From NCBI GenBank assembly GCA_019316985.1, contig CP079215.1, positions 5,022,001-5,086,000 of the forward strand: a stretch of DNA of 64,000 nt, written 5' to 3'. Below the pieces are notes generated by a model. That model saw only the letters and a program-made list of their open reading frames with translations. It ran no database searches and was not told the origin of the DNA. How positions within the stretch are numbered: position 1 is the stretch's first letter; each line of letters opens with the position of its first letter. The position numbers and the translations under genes are program-made. This document shows, in pieces, positions 24,244 to 33,601 of this stretch. This stretch comes from Paraniabella defluvii (GTDB lineage: Bacteria > Bacteroidota > Bacteroidia > Chitinophagales > Chitinophagaceae).

Positions 24244-25565
24244 ATGGATAATAAAACTTCGCGTAGAAAATTTGTACAGCAAACAGGCTTATTGGCTGGT
24301 AGCCTGGTAACGGCGCCACTTATAGGCAGTGCTAATTTCTTTTCCGGTTCCGCCGGTATTATAAAAATTGCGTTGATTGGCTGTGGTGGCCGTGGAACCG
24401 GCGCTGCGCTTCAGGCTTTAAGTACCAATCAGAATGTACAATTGGTAGCTATGGCAGATGCTTTCAGGGATCGGCTGGATGATTGTTATAAATCCATAAC
24501 CGGCAACCTTGCTGAATCGGGTATTAACGCCGGCAAAGTGAAGGTAACTGAAGAGAGAAAGTTTACAGGTTTTGATGCGTATGAAAAAGCTATCGCTCTT
24601 GCCGACGTAGTATTACTGACAACGCCTCCCGGTTTCCGGCCTATTCATTTCGAAGCAGCTGTAAAGCAGGGCAAGCACGTGTTTATGGAAAAGCCTGTAG
24701 CTACAGACCCTGCAGGTATTAAAAAAGTGCTGGATATGGCACAGGTTGCCCAACAAAAGAAATTAAATGTGGTGGTAGGTCTTCAGAGAAGATACCAGAA
24801 CTCTTACCGTGCCCTGTATAAAAATAAAGACCTGATCGGTGATATTACTTCGGCCCAGGCCTGGTGGAATAATGATGGTGTTTGGGTAAAGGAACGCCAG
24901 CCCAACCAAACGGAAATGGAATACCAGATGCGTAACTGGTATTATTTTAACTGGCTCTGCGGTGATCATATTGTAGAGCAGCATGTACATAATATAGATG
25001 TAGTGAACTGGTTTAAAAATGCTTACCCGGTTAAGGCCCAGGGAATGGGTGGAAGACAGGTGCGTACGGATAAAAAATACGGGGAGATCTATGATCATCA
25101 TTTCGTAGAGTTTCATTATGCTGATGGCAGTATTTTAAACAGCCAGTGCCGTCATATTCCACGTACGATGAGCAAAGTAGATGAACTGCTTATTGGCACA
25201 AAGGGGAAGATCTATGGCGATGCAGCAGTTATTAAGGATCATAAGGGCAATACTCTTTTTGCGTTTGATAAAAAGGGGAGAATAATCCGTACCAGGCGGA
25301 ACATGATGAACTGTTTGCCGCGGTTGCGAAAGGAGAGTATAAGTTCCGGGATGCAGAATATGGCGCTAAAAGTACGTTAACCGGTATTATAGGGCGGATG
25401 GCTACATACAGTGGTGAAGTGATCGATTTTGAAAAAGCGCTGAATAGCGGCATTGACCTGATGCCCAAAAAGTTCAGCTTCGATGCCGATCCGCTGATCA
25501 TGCCAGACGCTAATGGTATGTATGCCATTGCAACTCCCGGCAGAACGAAGTACAATATTTCTTAA
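24244..25565 (+). CDS. Gfo/Idh/MocA family oxidoreductase, Tat-exported type
   Basis: NAD(P)-dependent sugar or sugar-acid oxidoreductase. A twin-Arg-like leader (SRRKFVQQTGLLAGSLV) is followed by the nucleotide-binding loop IALIGCGGRGTGAALQAL and the family signature HVFMEKPVATDP; the catalytic-domain segment is HIVEQHVHNIDVVNWF. One frame break near 25290 in a G/A run is repaired to continue ATYSGEVIDFEKALNSG and end TKYNIS with TAA at 25563. It is the last gene of the utilization locus, followed by a strong hairpin. The substrate is unknown. Confidence 0.88.
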
Positions 25566-25583
25566 GTGAACATTGATCAATTA

Positions 25584-25617
25584 AACCGGGCGGTCTTAAT
25601 TATAAGGCCGCCCGGTT
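25584..25617 (+). terminator. Hairpin after the utilization locus
   Basis: A perfect 10-base inverted repeat, AACCGGGCGG / CCGCCCGGTT, with a 14-base loop lies 18 bases after the oxidoreductase stop. A U tract is not obvious, but the position and stem strength fit a terminator for the polysaccharide locus. Confidence 0.65.
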
Positions 25618-25686
25618 ATAGTTTCACCCGTCAACGTAATGAAAGCGAACCATCATGGTACTGCCAACTGCAATAGCGAAACTTAA

Positions 25687-25923
25687 TTAAAAAAGCTATC
25701 CCCGCAGGCAGTCGTAATTCATACCTGGCGTGATATTCAACCCAACCCTGAAACCATAGCCAGTATATCTGCGGTTAACAGCAATTGCCAGGTTTTTACA
25801 ACCAATATAACTGAAGCCAACAAGCCCAGGCTGGCTACAGATTTAGCGCGGATAAAAGCAAAGCAAGGCCATGTAGTAATACGCGTAAAGCCGGGCGGGA
25901 GCAGTTATTCAATTTATATGTGA
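25687..25923 (+). other. Open frame without start, possible gene remnant
   Basis: A 78-codon open frame ending at a TGA at 25921, without an in-frame ATG near its start. It encodes VVIHTWRDIQPNPETIASIS and, further on, AKQGHVVIRVKPGGSSYSIYM. Codon use looks protein-like. It may be the C-terminal relic of a lost gene at the edge of the accessory region. I do not recognise the family. The rest of 25618-26071 holds nothing I can identify. Confidence 0.3.
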
Positions 25924-26071
25924 GATGATACGAATAAGAACTATAAAGTAACAAAAAGTTTGGCCCTTATCAAAGTATATCAGATTGCAGGGCTTATTCT
26001 CGCTTTGAATGATTAAAGCCGCAGCGCAGACGATCTGTAAAAATAGCGTCCCATTATTATCAGCCGGGCAA

Positions 26072-26106
26072 TTAAAAACGGCAATTCTTTATAGAATTGC
26101 CGTTTA
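26072..26106. terminator. Bidirectional terminator at the boundary with the AT-rich operon
   Basis: AAACGGCAATTCT and AGAATTGCCGTTT form a 13-base perfect stem with a short loop, flanked by A-rich and T-rich tracts on the two sides (TTAAAAA left, TTTAATTTTTTT right). This is the usual shape of a bidirectional terminator. It separates the + strand locus from the - strand operon that ends at 26222. Confidence 0.75.
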
Positions 26107-26221
26107 ATTTTTTTGCTAGATTTTACTATCTGCCAAAAAGTGTAGCCCTAACAGAGCGAATATCGAATCAATTTTTAGTAGATTTAAGATTACTAAGTGA
26201 ATTGAAGAATTAATTTTCATG

Positions 26222-28087
26222 CTAACAAACAGAACTCTCTATTTCAATCCCATACAGTTCATACAGAAAGTCATTACAGTTATCTTTGCTCAATAAAAGA
26301 GTTTTTTGTTGGTCTGTCAACTGGCACACGCCAAAATTTTTTAAGTAATGTCGGCTCATTGATATATAACCCGAGGAATAATCTTTAGTAGTATTCTTAA
26401 TGTATTTAAAGAAAATGTCAGATTCTAAGATTTTCTTTATAAGGCGTAATTCTTCTAAGTCATCAGAGATCAGGGCGATGCCGTTATAGAATAGTAAGTC
26501 TATCTCCTCACACAACACGAAGGAAGGGCGTTCACAAATGTGCGGAAAAAGAGTTTATAAGAGTAAATCTCCATAGATTGCTTTCTACCATAAGCATACC
26601 ATGCTTCATAAGACCTTGCACCTTTATCTCTTGTTTTTAAAACTGCTTTTTTTTGTTAGAAGGTAAGCATAGGCTCTTGGAAACTTGGTTCTTAATGTTT
26701 GTTCCGAAAGAATTTTAGCACCCTCATTGTAAGGAAATATTATTTTTTCCCGAAGACGATCAATATCAGAAGATACCTTTATTTTGTTAGCGTTTACTAT
26801 ATCTCTGCATATTCCTTTCTCTATTGGGAACTGATTTGCGTTATCCATGAGATAATAGTATTTTCTATCTTCATTTACAGGGATAAATTTATAAACATCA
26901 TTTTTTAAAGTGGCAATACCATTTTTAGTATCATATAGTTCTTTAAAAGGAACTCCTGTGGATTCTACCCGATTTATAAAATCCTTTATTACTTTGTTGT
27001 TAACCAGATTCCACCGTCCTTATTATTCAATTCACTGTAGTCGAACTTGTATAATTTTTTAAAGTCTATAGTATCCAAATTTTCGCTCTGTGTTCTAATA
27101 TATTTAACCTTTCCGTTGAGTTTTGTACAAAGCAAATACATGTATAGGTATTTCTATCTGCAAAAATCTGCTCTCCTCCAAAATTTAATATTGTCAATGC
27201 CAAGTTCTTATCTGAAAAATATTCTCTGAGAGCTATACCATTGACGCTTTTTATAAACGTATTAACAGTAATGTAACCAAGTATGCCTGAACTATTTAAT
27301 TGTTCCATTCCAATCTGGAAAAATGGTATATAAAGATCCGGATGCCCTGTTTTCCCAACTGCTAACTCCTTTACGATTGCTAAAGTTGCCACATCCATAT
27401 TCCTAGAGCAGACATAGGGCGGGTTCCCGAGAATGAGATCAAGGCCATCGTTTTTCTTAACCTCGGGGCATTCTTCTTTTAAATGAAATGTAAGTGCATT
27501 CTCACTATATAGATTAAAGGAAAATTCTTTTCGTCTTCGCCATTCATTATGGCGAATAGAATAAGCAAAATTTTAGTTCGGGTAATACTATACTCAGCTA
27601 TATCCACGCCATATAAATTCTCCTTATAAATCTTCTTGAATTTCTTTCCGGTTTGCTTTCTTATTTTTTGAGCTAACGACAAAAGAAATCCTCCACACCC
27701 GCAAGATATGTCTGCTGCTTTAATGTCATTAATATCTTTTGTAGCCATCAATAGACTGTGCTCAACAATATATTCCCTGATAATGTTAGGCGTGTAAACG
27801 GCACCATTTATCACTTTATCTGACGGAGAAATAACGAACTCAAATGTCCTAATCAAAAATTCAAAATCAAATTGAATGTGGAACGAATCTATTAAATGTA
27901 GGAATTCAGAAAGATTCTTTACTTCCTTTTTAGAACTATTCACATCTATTATAAACTCCTTTATGAAATTGTTATTTCGTATATTGATATTATTGGATCT
28001 GACAAACGCCGATACTATTAAACGATCTATATCTTTGGGCAACTGGGAAGTTTGCCCCTTTAAATATTTTAATATTTCAGACCTCAT
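26222..28087 (-). CDS. N6-adenine DNA methyltransferase (TaqI/Eco57I-like, with C-terminal recognition domain)
   Basis: A ~620-residue class I adenine DNA methyltransferase. The SAM-binding motif is AADISCGCGGFLLSLA (~residue 130), preceded by motif X-like GAVYTPNIIREYIVEHSL; the catalytic motif IV is LILGNPPYV (~27435). The C-terminal half has target-recognition features of TaqI_C/type IIG enzymes: WYAYGRKQSME and SSGYISMSRHYLKNFGV. No PD-(D/E)XK nuclease is visible at the N-terminus, so it looks like a methyltransferase only. The start ATG at 28087 overlaps the stop of the upstream gene as ATGA. Frame breaks lie near 27500, 27090 and 26655. Last gene of the operon. Confidence 0.85.
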
Positions 28088-28796
28088 AATAGATATGGAC
28101 AATTTAATTTGGGATTCCAAAGCCATTGGCTGGGATTAGTTGTCCAGAAATTTTCAAGTGAATTTATATACGGCCTCCAAACTCGTTCTTGATATTGTTT
28201 ACAAAGATTGATGTACTGTCTATCCTGCACCAATTTTAGATATAGTTCAGGACAAAAGTTGGACATCATAAAACTTATGCCAAGAATAAGCTCCATTGGG
28301 AAATGCATCATGCGAGGAGTATCCAATTGTAAGCTATCTCCGTGATCAAAATCATCTTTAGGCTTAATCTTCGCATTTTGTAAATACTGTAGGTGGTAAA
28401 GTGGATGTATTTCGTTAGTGTCAGAGGTATTGTGTCTGTCTACATGAAAGCTTAAATAATGAACCTTTTTGGTCGTCGCATTACTTCCTTTTAAAAGACT
28501 TCGAAAACTCAAACTTGTAAATGGGTCGTTTAAATTAAGCCATTCATTTACTCGGGATTCAAGATCAAGATCAACGATAACCTCAACACTTGAAAAACCG
28601 CTGGGGCGAATATGCTTCAGAGTTGAAGTCTCTACCGGAATAACTATGCCTTCTATTGTATACCCCAAAGGTCATCTGATAAAGACTCTTTGAAATCAAT
28701 TTTAGTATAGGCTATACCATATTTCGAAACTATGGAAAGATAATCGTTGATCTCTTTCTTCCTCGCTCCCTTAAAACTCTTACTATTTATTTTCAT
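28084..28796 (-). CDS. Uncharacterised 237-residue operon protein with His-rich motif
   Basis: I do not recognise this family. The ATG at 28796 overlaps the TGA of the receiver gene, and its own TGA overlaps the methyltransferase ATG, so it is translationally coupled on both sides and is probably an integral component. Landmarks are YTKIDFKESLSDDLWG, an acidic strand VEVIVDLDLESRVNEWL, then YLSFHVDRHN, IHPLYHLQYLQ, HGDSLQLDTPRMMHFPMEL and a Trp-rich end (ENFWTTNPSQWLWNP). Several His, Asp and Glu residues could form a metal site. One frame break near 28668. It could be an effector, adaptor or specificity factor; function unknown. Confidence 0.7.
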
Positions 28797-29914
28797 GATA
28801 TTCCCAAAAGCTCTTTGGTGTATTCAATTCTTTCTGATTCACTTGGATGAGGTTTGATGCCTCTATCTGAAAAAACCTTCCCTCTCCAAAATAGCCAATA
28901 AGGAAATATATTTACTTTCTTGCCAAACCTTGAGGTCTCTGCTAGTGTTGATTTTAAACGCCTCTAACGGGTCAATGGGTACTTTATATCCCTCGCATAT
29001 TGTCCAGAATTCGGTGCTGTTACAAAATTTTAATGGCGTGGCCGCTACTAAATCTTCTATTCCAGATGCTTTTTTAATATTGAAACTCTTTCTTCTGCTT
29101 TTAGAAAAGCTAATTTCTCATTAGAAATCGCAGAAAATGTGTCAGAGATGACATCTGCCCACCATCTTTTCCATCCATCTGAAAATAGTCCAACATATGC
29201 AGCTTTGTCAAAAAGAGTGTTAACTAATTTTTCCCATGATTGACTCGGAGTATTTTTTAAATCTATTCCTAACCTCGCTGCTAAAATTTTTTCATTAATG
29301 AGAGGATTAGTTTGATGAAAGAAATCTTTGATAATAAAGTGAGCGTAATCGTAAATTGCCGAAAAAGTTTCTGCCTTTTCCAAAATTCTGACATCAACTT
29401 TTGAAATATCCGAGATGCCAAATATCTCTTGCAAACTTTTCTTATCTTCATTAAGCAACCGATATCCTTTAGCTAATGACGAGAGTTTTGTTCCCAATTT
29501 ATGCCAATCGGGATTAGGATTAGATTTGCTGATCTTGTAATCAAATAAGTCATGGCTCGTTTTGTCAGAATTATATGTTTGGCGTATTTTTTCATCAGTT
29601 GAACAAAGTGCGATTGGGAAGGTAGCCATTTCACCTCTGGCTGCAACGGATCGTATTTCCTGGGCTATAGAAGCAGCATTAAACTCAGTACGATCTTCGC
29701 CTGAACCATCAAGCCTCAAGTCAACTATCATTCCATCGAACCTCTTATTCTTTGATTGCTCTATCATGGCATTCTTTAGCGATCCAAATTCTCTGAATTC
29801 TGACAACGGAAATCTTTCCACCTCTACAATTTTGGAGTCATTAAAGCCATGAAGAGTAGAGATTTCCGAAGCCCCGTTCTCATCATCGATATAAATATAT
29901 TTAGGAACACTCAT
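28793..29914 (-). CDS. Response-regulator receiver protein with novel C-terminal domain
   Basis: About 373 residues. The N-terminal CheY-like receiver is complete: acidic pair D10-D11 in YIDDE, phosphoacceptor D65 in GMIVDLRLD, S105/T106 in ALCSTDE and K127 in LFDYKIS. Phosphotransfer from the kinase encoded directly upstream is therefore plausible. The remaining ~240 residues are helical then Trp/aromatic rich (FHQTNPLINEKILAARLG, LFSDGWKRWWADVIS, NIFPYWLFWRGK) and match no output domain I know; there is no evident HTH. Frame breaks lie near 29072 and 28900. It starts 6 bases after the kinase stop and its TGA overlaps the next ATG. Confidence 0.82.
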
Positions 29915-29920
29915 AGGTTT

Positions 29921-32012
29921 TTATTTTTGCTTTTTCGGTATTTCAATTCTAATTGTCGTATTAAAACCTTCAGGCGGTGGGGAAACATAGATATCTCCAC
30001 CATACGCCTCTATTATATCTTTTATTATTTTTAGCCCTAAACCGGTGCCTACAAGCGAGTCAGTCTCATTTGAAGTATGGTTTGCTGCAGATGTCGTTGT
30101 AAAGAAGGCATTGAATATTTTATCTTCATTTTCTTTAGGAATGCCATCACCATTATCTGAAAACTCTAGGTAAATTCTATTATTCTCACTTCCGCTTTTG
30201 ACGAAAATTCTCCTGGTTTTTTATTCCGCCATATTGCCTTCTTTGAGTTTGTATAAAGATTGAACAAAATAGAAGCCCATTCGGAAGGATGCATTGGAAT
30301 TGTAAAAAGCCCATAGTCCATAAACAAGGGAGGATCAAATGTTATTTTCGATCTTTTTAAATCATTTTCGATTACCCGATTAAAATCTTTGACAACATCT
30401 CTTATTTCGATATTTTGCAACTCTCTTATAACGTTTCTTGATATTGCTTTATCGAAATAGGATGTATATGCTGTAAAGGCTTTTATATTTCCATCAAGAA
30501 GCATAACTCGCCCTGTTGCTTCAGGGTTGTCTTTAAGAACATTCTTTAGATAATTGATTTCAGCATCAAACCCTGGTAAAAATCGCTGTACTTCATGAAC
30601 AAATTCTCCAATTACAAGCCCTAACGCAGCCAAAATCCTGAGCATATTAATGTCATCAATAAGCTCGGTCTTTTCCTTTGGAATTGTTCTTTTTCTTCCT
30701 CTCTTGCCTGTTCAAATTCTTCGAAGGCTTCTTGAAATTTTTGTTTGGAATTTTGTGAATTAGAAGATTCATTATAGCTTGTCCCTTCCTCAGGTATTAT
30801 TATTTCCTTCAGTTTAGTAATAGCTTTATCGACTTTCTCTGTTGCTGTCTGTTCATTTTTTGTATAATCCTTTTGAGATGCCGTAGCTTTACGCCCCGAA
30901 GTTCTGCAACTTTTATTGTCGCACTTACAATTGAACGATATACAAAATCTACCAATTCATTAAAGGCCTCATTTTCAATTATACCTTCTCTACTCGAAGT
31001 TTCTTCGTATGTACTTCCTTTAAGATCAGTTATCTCTACAAACCCAAAAAAGCTATTATTGGCGTGTGGCGTCAGAATAACTTGAAATGAACATTTTTCT
31101 TACAGATTCATCTAATCTTGTCCAGTTTTCGCTCTTTAAGGACCAACAGCCCTGTCCATCTTCAAGAATATATCCTTCTATTTCAGCGACAGCATGTTTA
31201 TAAATTGCTTCTTCGTCGTCGATTATTGGAAGCAAGCCTACATCTTGTTTTCTAAAAAATAATAACTTTTAAATCCAGGATCTTTTTACTCTTTTCATCC
31301 TTTAACCTTTCTTTTGATAAAGGAAAAGGCTGTAGCAATTCGGAGGTATATCTAAAAACTCTTTTTATCATGGCATCAGACCATCCCTCTCTCAAATTTT
31401 CAATAATAAGGTCTGTCCCTTCCTTTTTTTTGTTTTGGAGTACTCTCAATAATATTTGTTATTGCTATTAATTCTTTGTCTGTTTCAAATTCTTCCCAGT
31501 CAATTACAATTTTAATCGCATTGTTAGAATGAAGTGTTTGTGTGATTATAGTTAATTTCTTTCCCAACCTTTGAGTGGCAAACCGTCCAATTCCTTTTTG
31601 CCTGCTCTTGTTCTTTTATACTTTTCAGAAACCGGATTGTGAATCTTATCAGAGGAAGAAAGCCTCATAAATCCATTGACAAGTTGACTTCGTGTCATAC
31701 CAACTCCATTGTCTTCAATACGAAGTGTTCCTCCTTTTGCCAAGCGTTTTCAAAAATCAAATTGACTTCTGTGGCATCAGCATCATATGCGTTTTTTACA
31801 AGTTCAGATACGGCAGTTTCATGTCTTCCCACAAGCTCCTTTCCTAATCTATTTATTAATCCGGCGTCTATGGAAAATCTTATCTGCTTTTCGTCAAGTT
31901 TGGCGAGCTCAGTTGAAATATTTAGAATAATATTATTGTCAGAATTTTCCTTCTTTAATTCTAAGGCCAACTCTTCTTTTAGCCTAATTTTTATAGCATT
32001 GATATCCTCCAT
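29921..32012 (-). CDS. Dual-GHKL protein: MORC/HSP90-like ATPase fused to histidine kinase
   Basis: About 697 residues carrying two ATPase modules. The N-terminal one (residues ~45-200) has the N box SELVKNAYDADAT, G1 box IEDNGVGMT and a KKGIGRFA loop, as in MutL/MORC/HSP90 ATPases. After a middle region and a coiled coil (KFQEAFEEFEQAREEE) comes a histidine-kinase part: a dimerization helix with the candidate phospho-His in GEFVHEVQRF (~30593), N box ILFNLYTNSKKAI, G1 SDNGDGIP and G2 GTGLGLKIIKD. It has no membrane segment, so it senses a cytoplasmic cue. Several frame breaks occur (near 31740, 31590, 31440, 31255, 30870, 30690, 30180). Start: ATG 32012, three bases after the XRE stop. Confidence 0.85.
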
Positions 32013-32015
32013 CAC

Positions 32016-32249
32016 CTAAAAGTTTTTTTTGTTGATTTTACTTGGAACTAATAAATCTCTGACATCAATATTCAGAACTTCAGCAATTTCATAAAATGAT
32101 TCGATTGGTGGTTGCATTTCATTTGTACACCATCGTGAAACGGTCGTTTCATTTCTGTTAAGTTGTTTTGCCAACCATTTATTAGTTTTATTTTCTTCAA
32201 CTAATATAACTTTTAACCGATTAAAAGCTCTTTTGCCATAAAATGTCAA
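32016..32249 (-). CDS. XRE-family helix-turn-helix regulator
   Basis: A compact 77-residue HTH protein, first gene of the operon: NRLKVILVEENKTNKWLAKQ then LNRNETTVSRWCTNEMQ, where the second helix is the recognition helix, and VLNIDVRDLLVPSKINKK. Such small XRE proteins commonly control restriction-modification operons. The only in-frame start is a TTG at 32249, about 8 bases from the transcription start predicted by the promoter at 32264-32294, so the mRNA would be almost leaderless and its initiation weak. Autoregulation is likely. No frameshift. Confidence 0.85.
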   Translation of the reverse strand: MTFYGKRAFNRLKVILVEENKTNKWLAKQLNRNETTVSRWCTNEMQPPIESFYEIAEVLNIDVRDLLVPSKINKKNF

Positions 32250-32263
32250 ATTAGCGTACGATG

Positions 32264-32294
32264 CAAATATATTTACGATTTAGGATATTACAAA
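32264..32294 (-). promoter_or_regulatory. Bacteroidota-type promoter of the XRE/GHKL/methyltransferase operon
   Basis: Read on the - strand: TTTG (-33 element, 32291-32294), 19 bases, then TATATTTG (-7 element, 32264-32271), an exact match to the TTTG-N19/20-TAnnTTTG consensus of Bacteroidota housekeeping sigma. The predicted start site is ~32257, just before the TTG start of the XRE gene. Confidence 0.75.
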
Positions 32295-32547
32295 TACTTG
32301 ATGCGCTATTTTTCTATCCATTCTGAATTTCTGTATTCATAGTTCTTGTTAGCTCTTTTAATATCTAATAATCAAGGGCCTTAAATTCATTTAAAGAATT
32401 TAAGAGCCAAAGCAAAAAGAATAAATTCAGTTTTTGTACCGTGAAGTTGTATTAGGCGTAGTCTTGGATTATATTATCTGCAAACAACAGTACCAAATTT
32501 GCCGATGCTTTGATACTGGCAATTGTAGTGTTCCTTTAATTATTTTA

Positions 32548-32871
32548 TTAAATCCAATGATACGGTTTATCCTTTCTGTTGATGTAGCAGTACATTTCCT
32601 CTTTCTTTAATTCCGGAAAAAAAGCCAAAGCACTTTCTATCCCATAATCAGGAAGGAAATAAATTTCATCACGGAGGGCTTTAATGACTTTTTCATATCC
32701 ATAAAATCTGACCAGCTCATTGATCTCCTCCTGACCTCCACGTTCGATGATGCGGGCTATAACAGTCTTATAGGCAGCATCAAAATCCATAGCCTCAATA
32801 TCAAATTCCCAAAAGAACATTTTATCGATATGGGGCATTCGTTTATTCCTCTTGACACTTTTCATAATCAT
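32548..32871 (-). CDS. DUF6922-type protein, partner of AbiEii-like gene
   Basis: A 107-residue protein with the recognisable pattern MFFWEFDIEAMDFDAAYKTV, IIERGGQEEINELVRFYG and a C-terminal CYINRKDKPYHW, typical of DUF6922 proteins found next to AbiEii/AbiGii nucleotidyltransferases. It probably acts as the antitoxin or regulatory partner. The true start may be the Met in RMPHIDKMFFW about 12 residues in. It lies 46 bases downstream of the nucleotidyltransferase gene, the reverse of the antitoxin-first order usual for type IV systems. No frameshift. Confidence 0.7.
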   Translation of the reverse strand: MIMKSVKRNKRMPHIDKMFFWEFDIEAMDFDAAYKTVIARIIERGGQEEINELVRFYGYEKVIKALRDEIYFLPDYGIESALAFFPELKKEEMYCYINRKDKPYHWI

Positions 32872-32917
32872 AAAATTACTCCTTTTTTTTCAGGGTGTGC
32901 AAGTTATGCTGACTATC

Positions 32918-33601
32918 TTAACCCTTTTCCGCGTTTTTAATAGGACCTGGGACTGGCTCTTGTTTCGGCTTGATCCCGAATTGGCGTGTCGGATCGAATA
33001 ACGCCTTTTCCAGGCGAAGCTTCATTTTACCCCAAGATGTTTCTTTCTCCTTTATTAATTGTATTTTTTGAGCCCAGTCAATATTATCGAAGTGAAGAAG
33101 GGCGAGGCCTGCTATTTTAGAATAACCCTGGTATTTCTTTTCATAGGCATCCAAATATGTTTTCAGCGGGGTCTGTTCCAGCAAAAAATACATATCAATG
33201 AAATCTTTTAATCTCTTACCACTTTGTATGATGGCATGTAATTTCATAGCTCCGATATCTTCCAATGAGACTAACCTGACTCCTTCCTGGATTTCGAGTG
33301 GCCTGCAAAGCGGGTATTTATGAGCGATCATATCCACTTTTATTTTGTCAATATGAGAAAGGACTGCGTTATTAGGGCATCGATATACTACAGCACCATA
33401 ATTCACCCGGAGGTATTCCGACATTTTCGACGAATCAAAGTCCTTTGTTGTGAAGAGATCAATATCGATACTGAGGCGATGACCTATTTTTAAGCTCAAT
33501 GCCGTTCCACCTACTAAAGCAAAATCTTTCAGGTGTTCATCTTTCATCAGCCTCTGTAAAAGTTCCCACATTTCCTTATTCACTGTTTCCTGGTGCAACA
33601 T
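32918..33601 (-). CDS. AbiEii/AbiGii-type nucleotidyltransferase (toxin)
   Basis: An intact 227-residue nucleotidyltransferase. The core motif FALVGGTALSLKIGHRLS then IDIDLFT carries the GG(S/T) and the DxD metal residues of the polymerase-beta fold; a later DKIKVDMI strand adds the third acidic residue, and VSLEDIGAMKLHAIIQSGKR with KDFIDMYFLLE is the family's C-terminal helical signature. Members act as abortive-infection or toxin proteins that modify RNA or tRNA. Its partner is the DUF6922 gene downstream. It lies between the mobilization genes and the methyltransferase operon, consistent with defence cargo. Confidence 0.85.
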   Translation of the reverse strand: MLHQETVNKEMWELLQRLMKDEHLKDFALVGGTALSLKIGHRLSIDIDLFTTKDFDSSKMSEYLRVNYGAVVYRCPNNAVLSHIDKIKVDMIAHKYPLCRPLEIQEGVRLVSLEDIGAMKLHAIIQSGKRLKDFIDMYFLLEQTPLKTYLDAYEKKYQGYSKIAGLALLHFDNIDWAQKIQLIKEKETSWGKMKLRLEKALFDPTRQFGIKPKQEPVPGPIKNAEKG

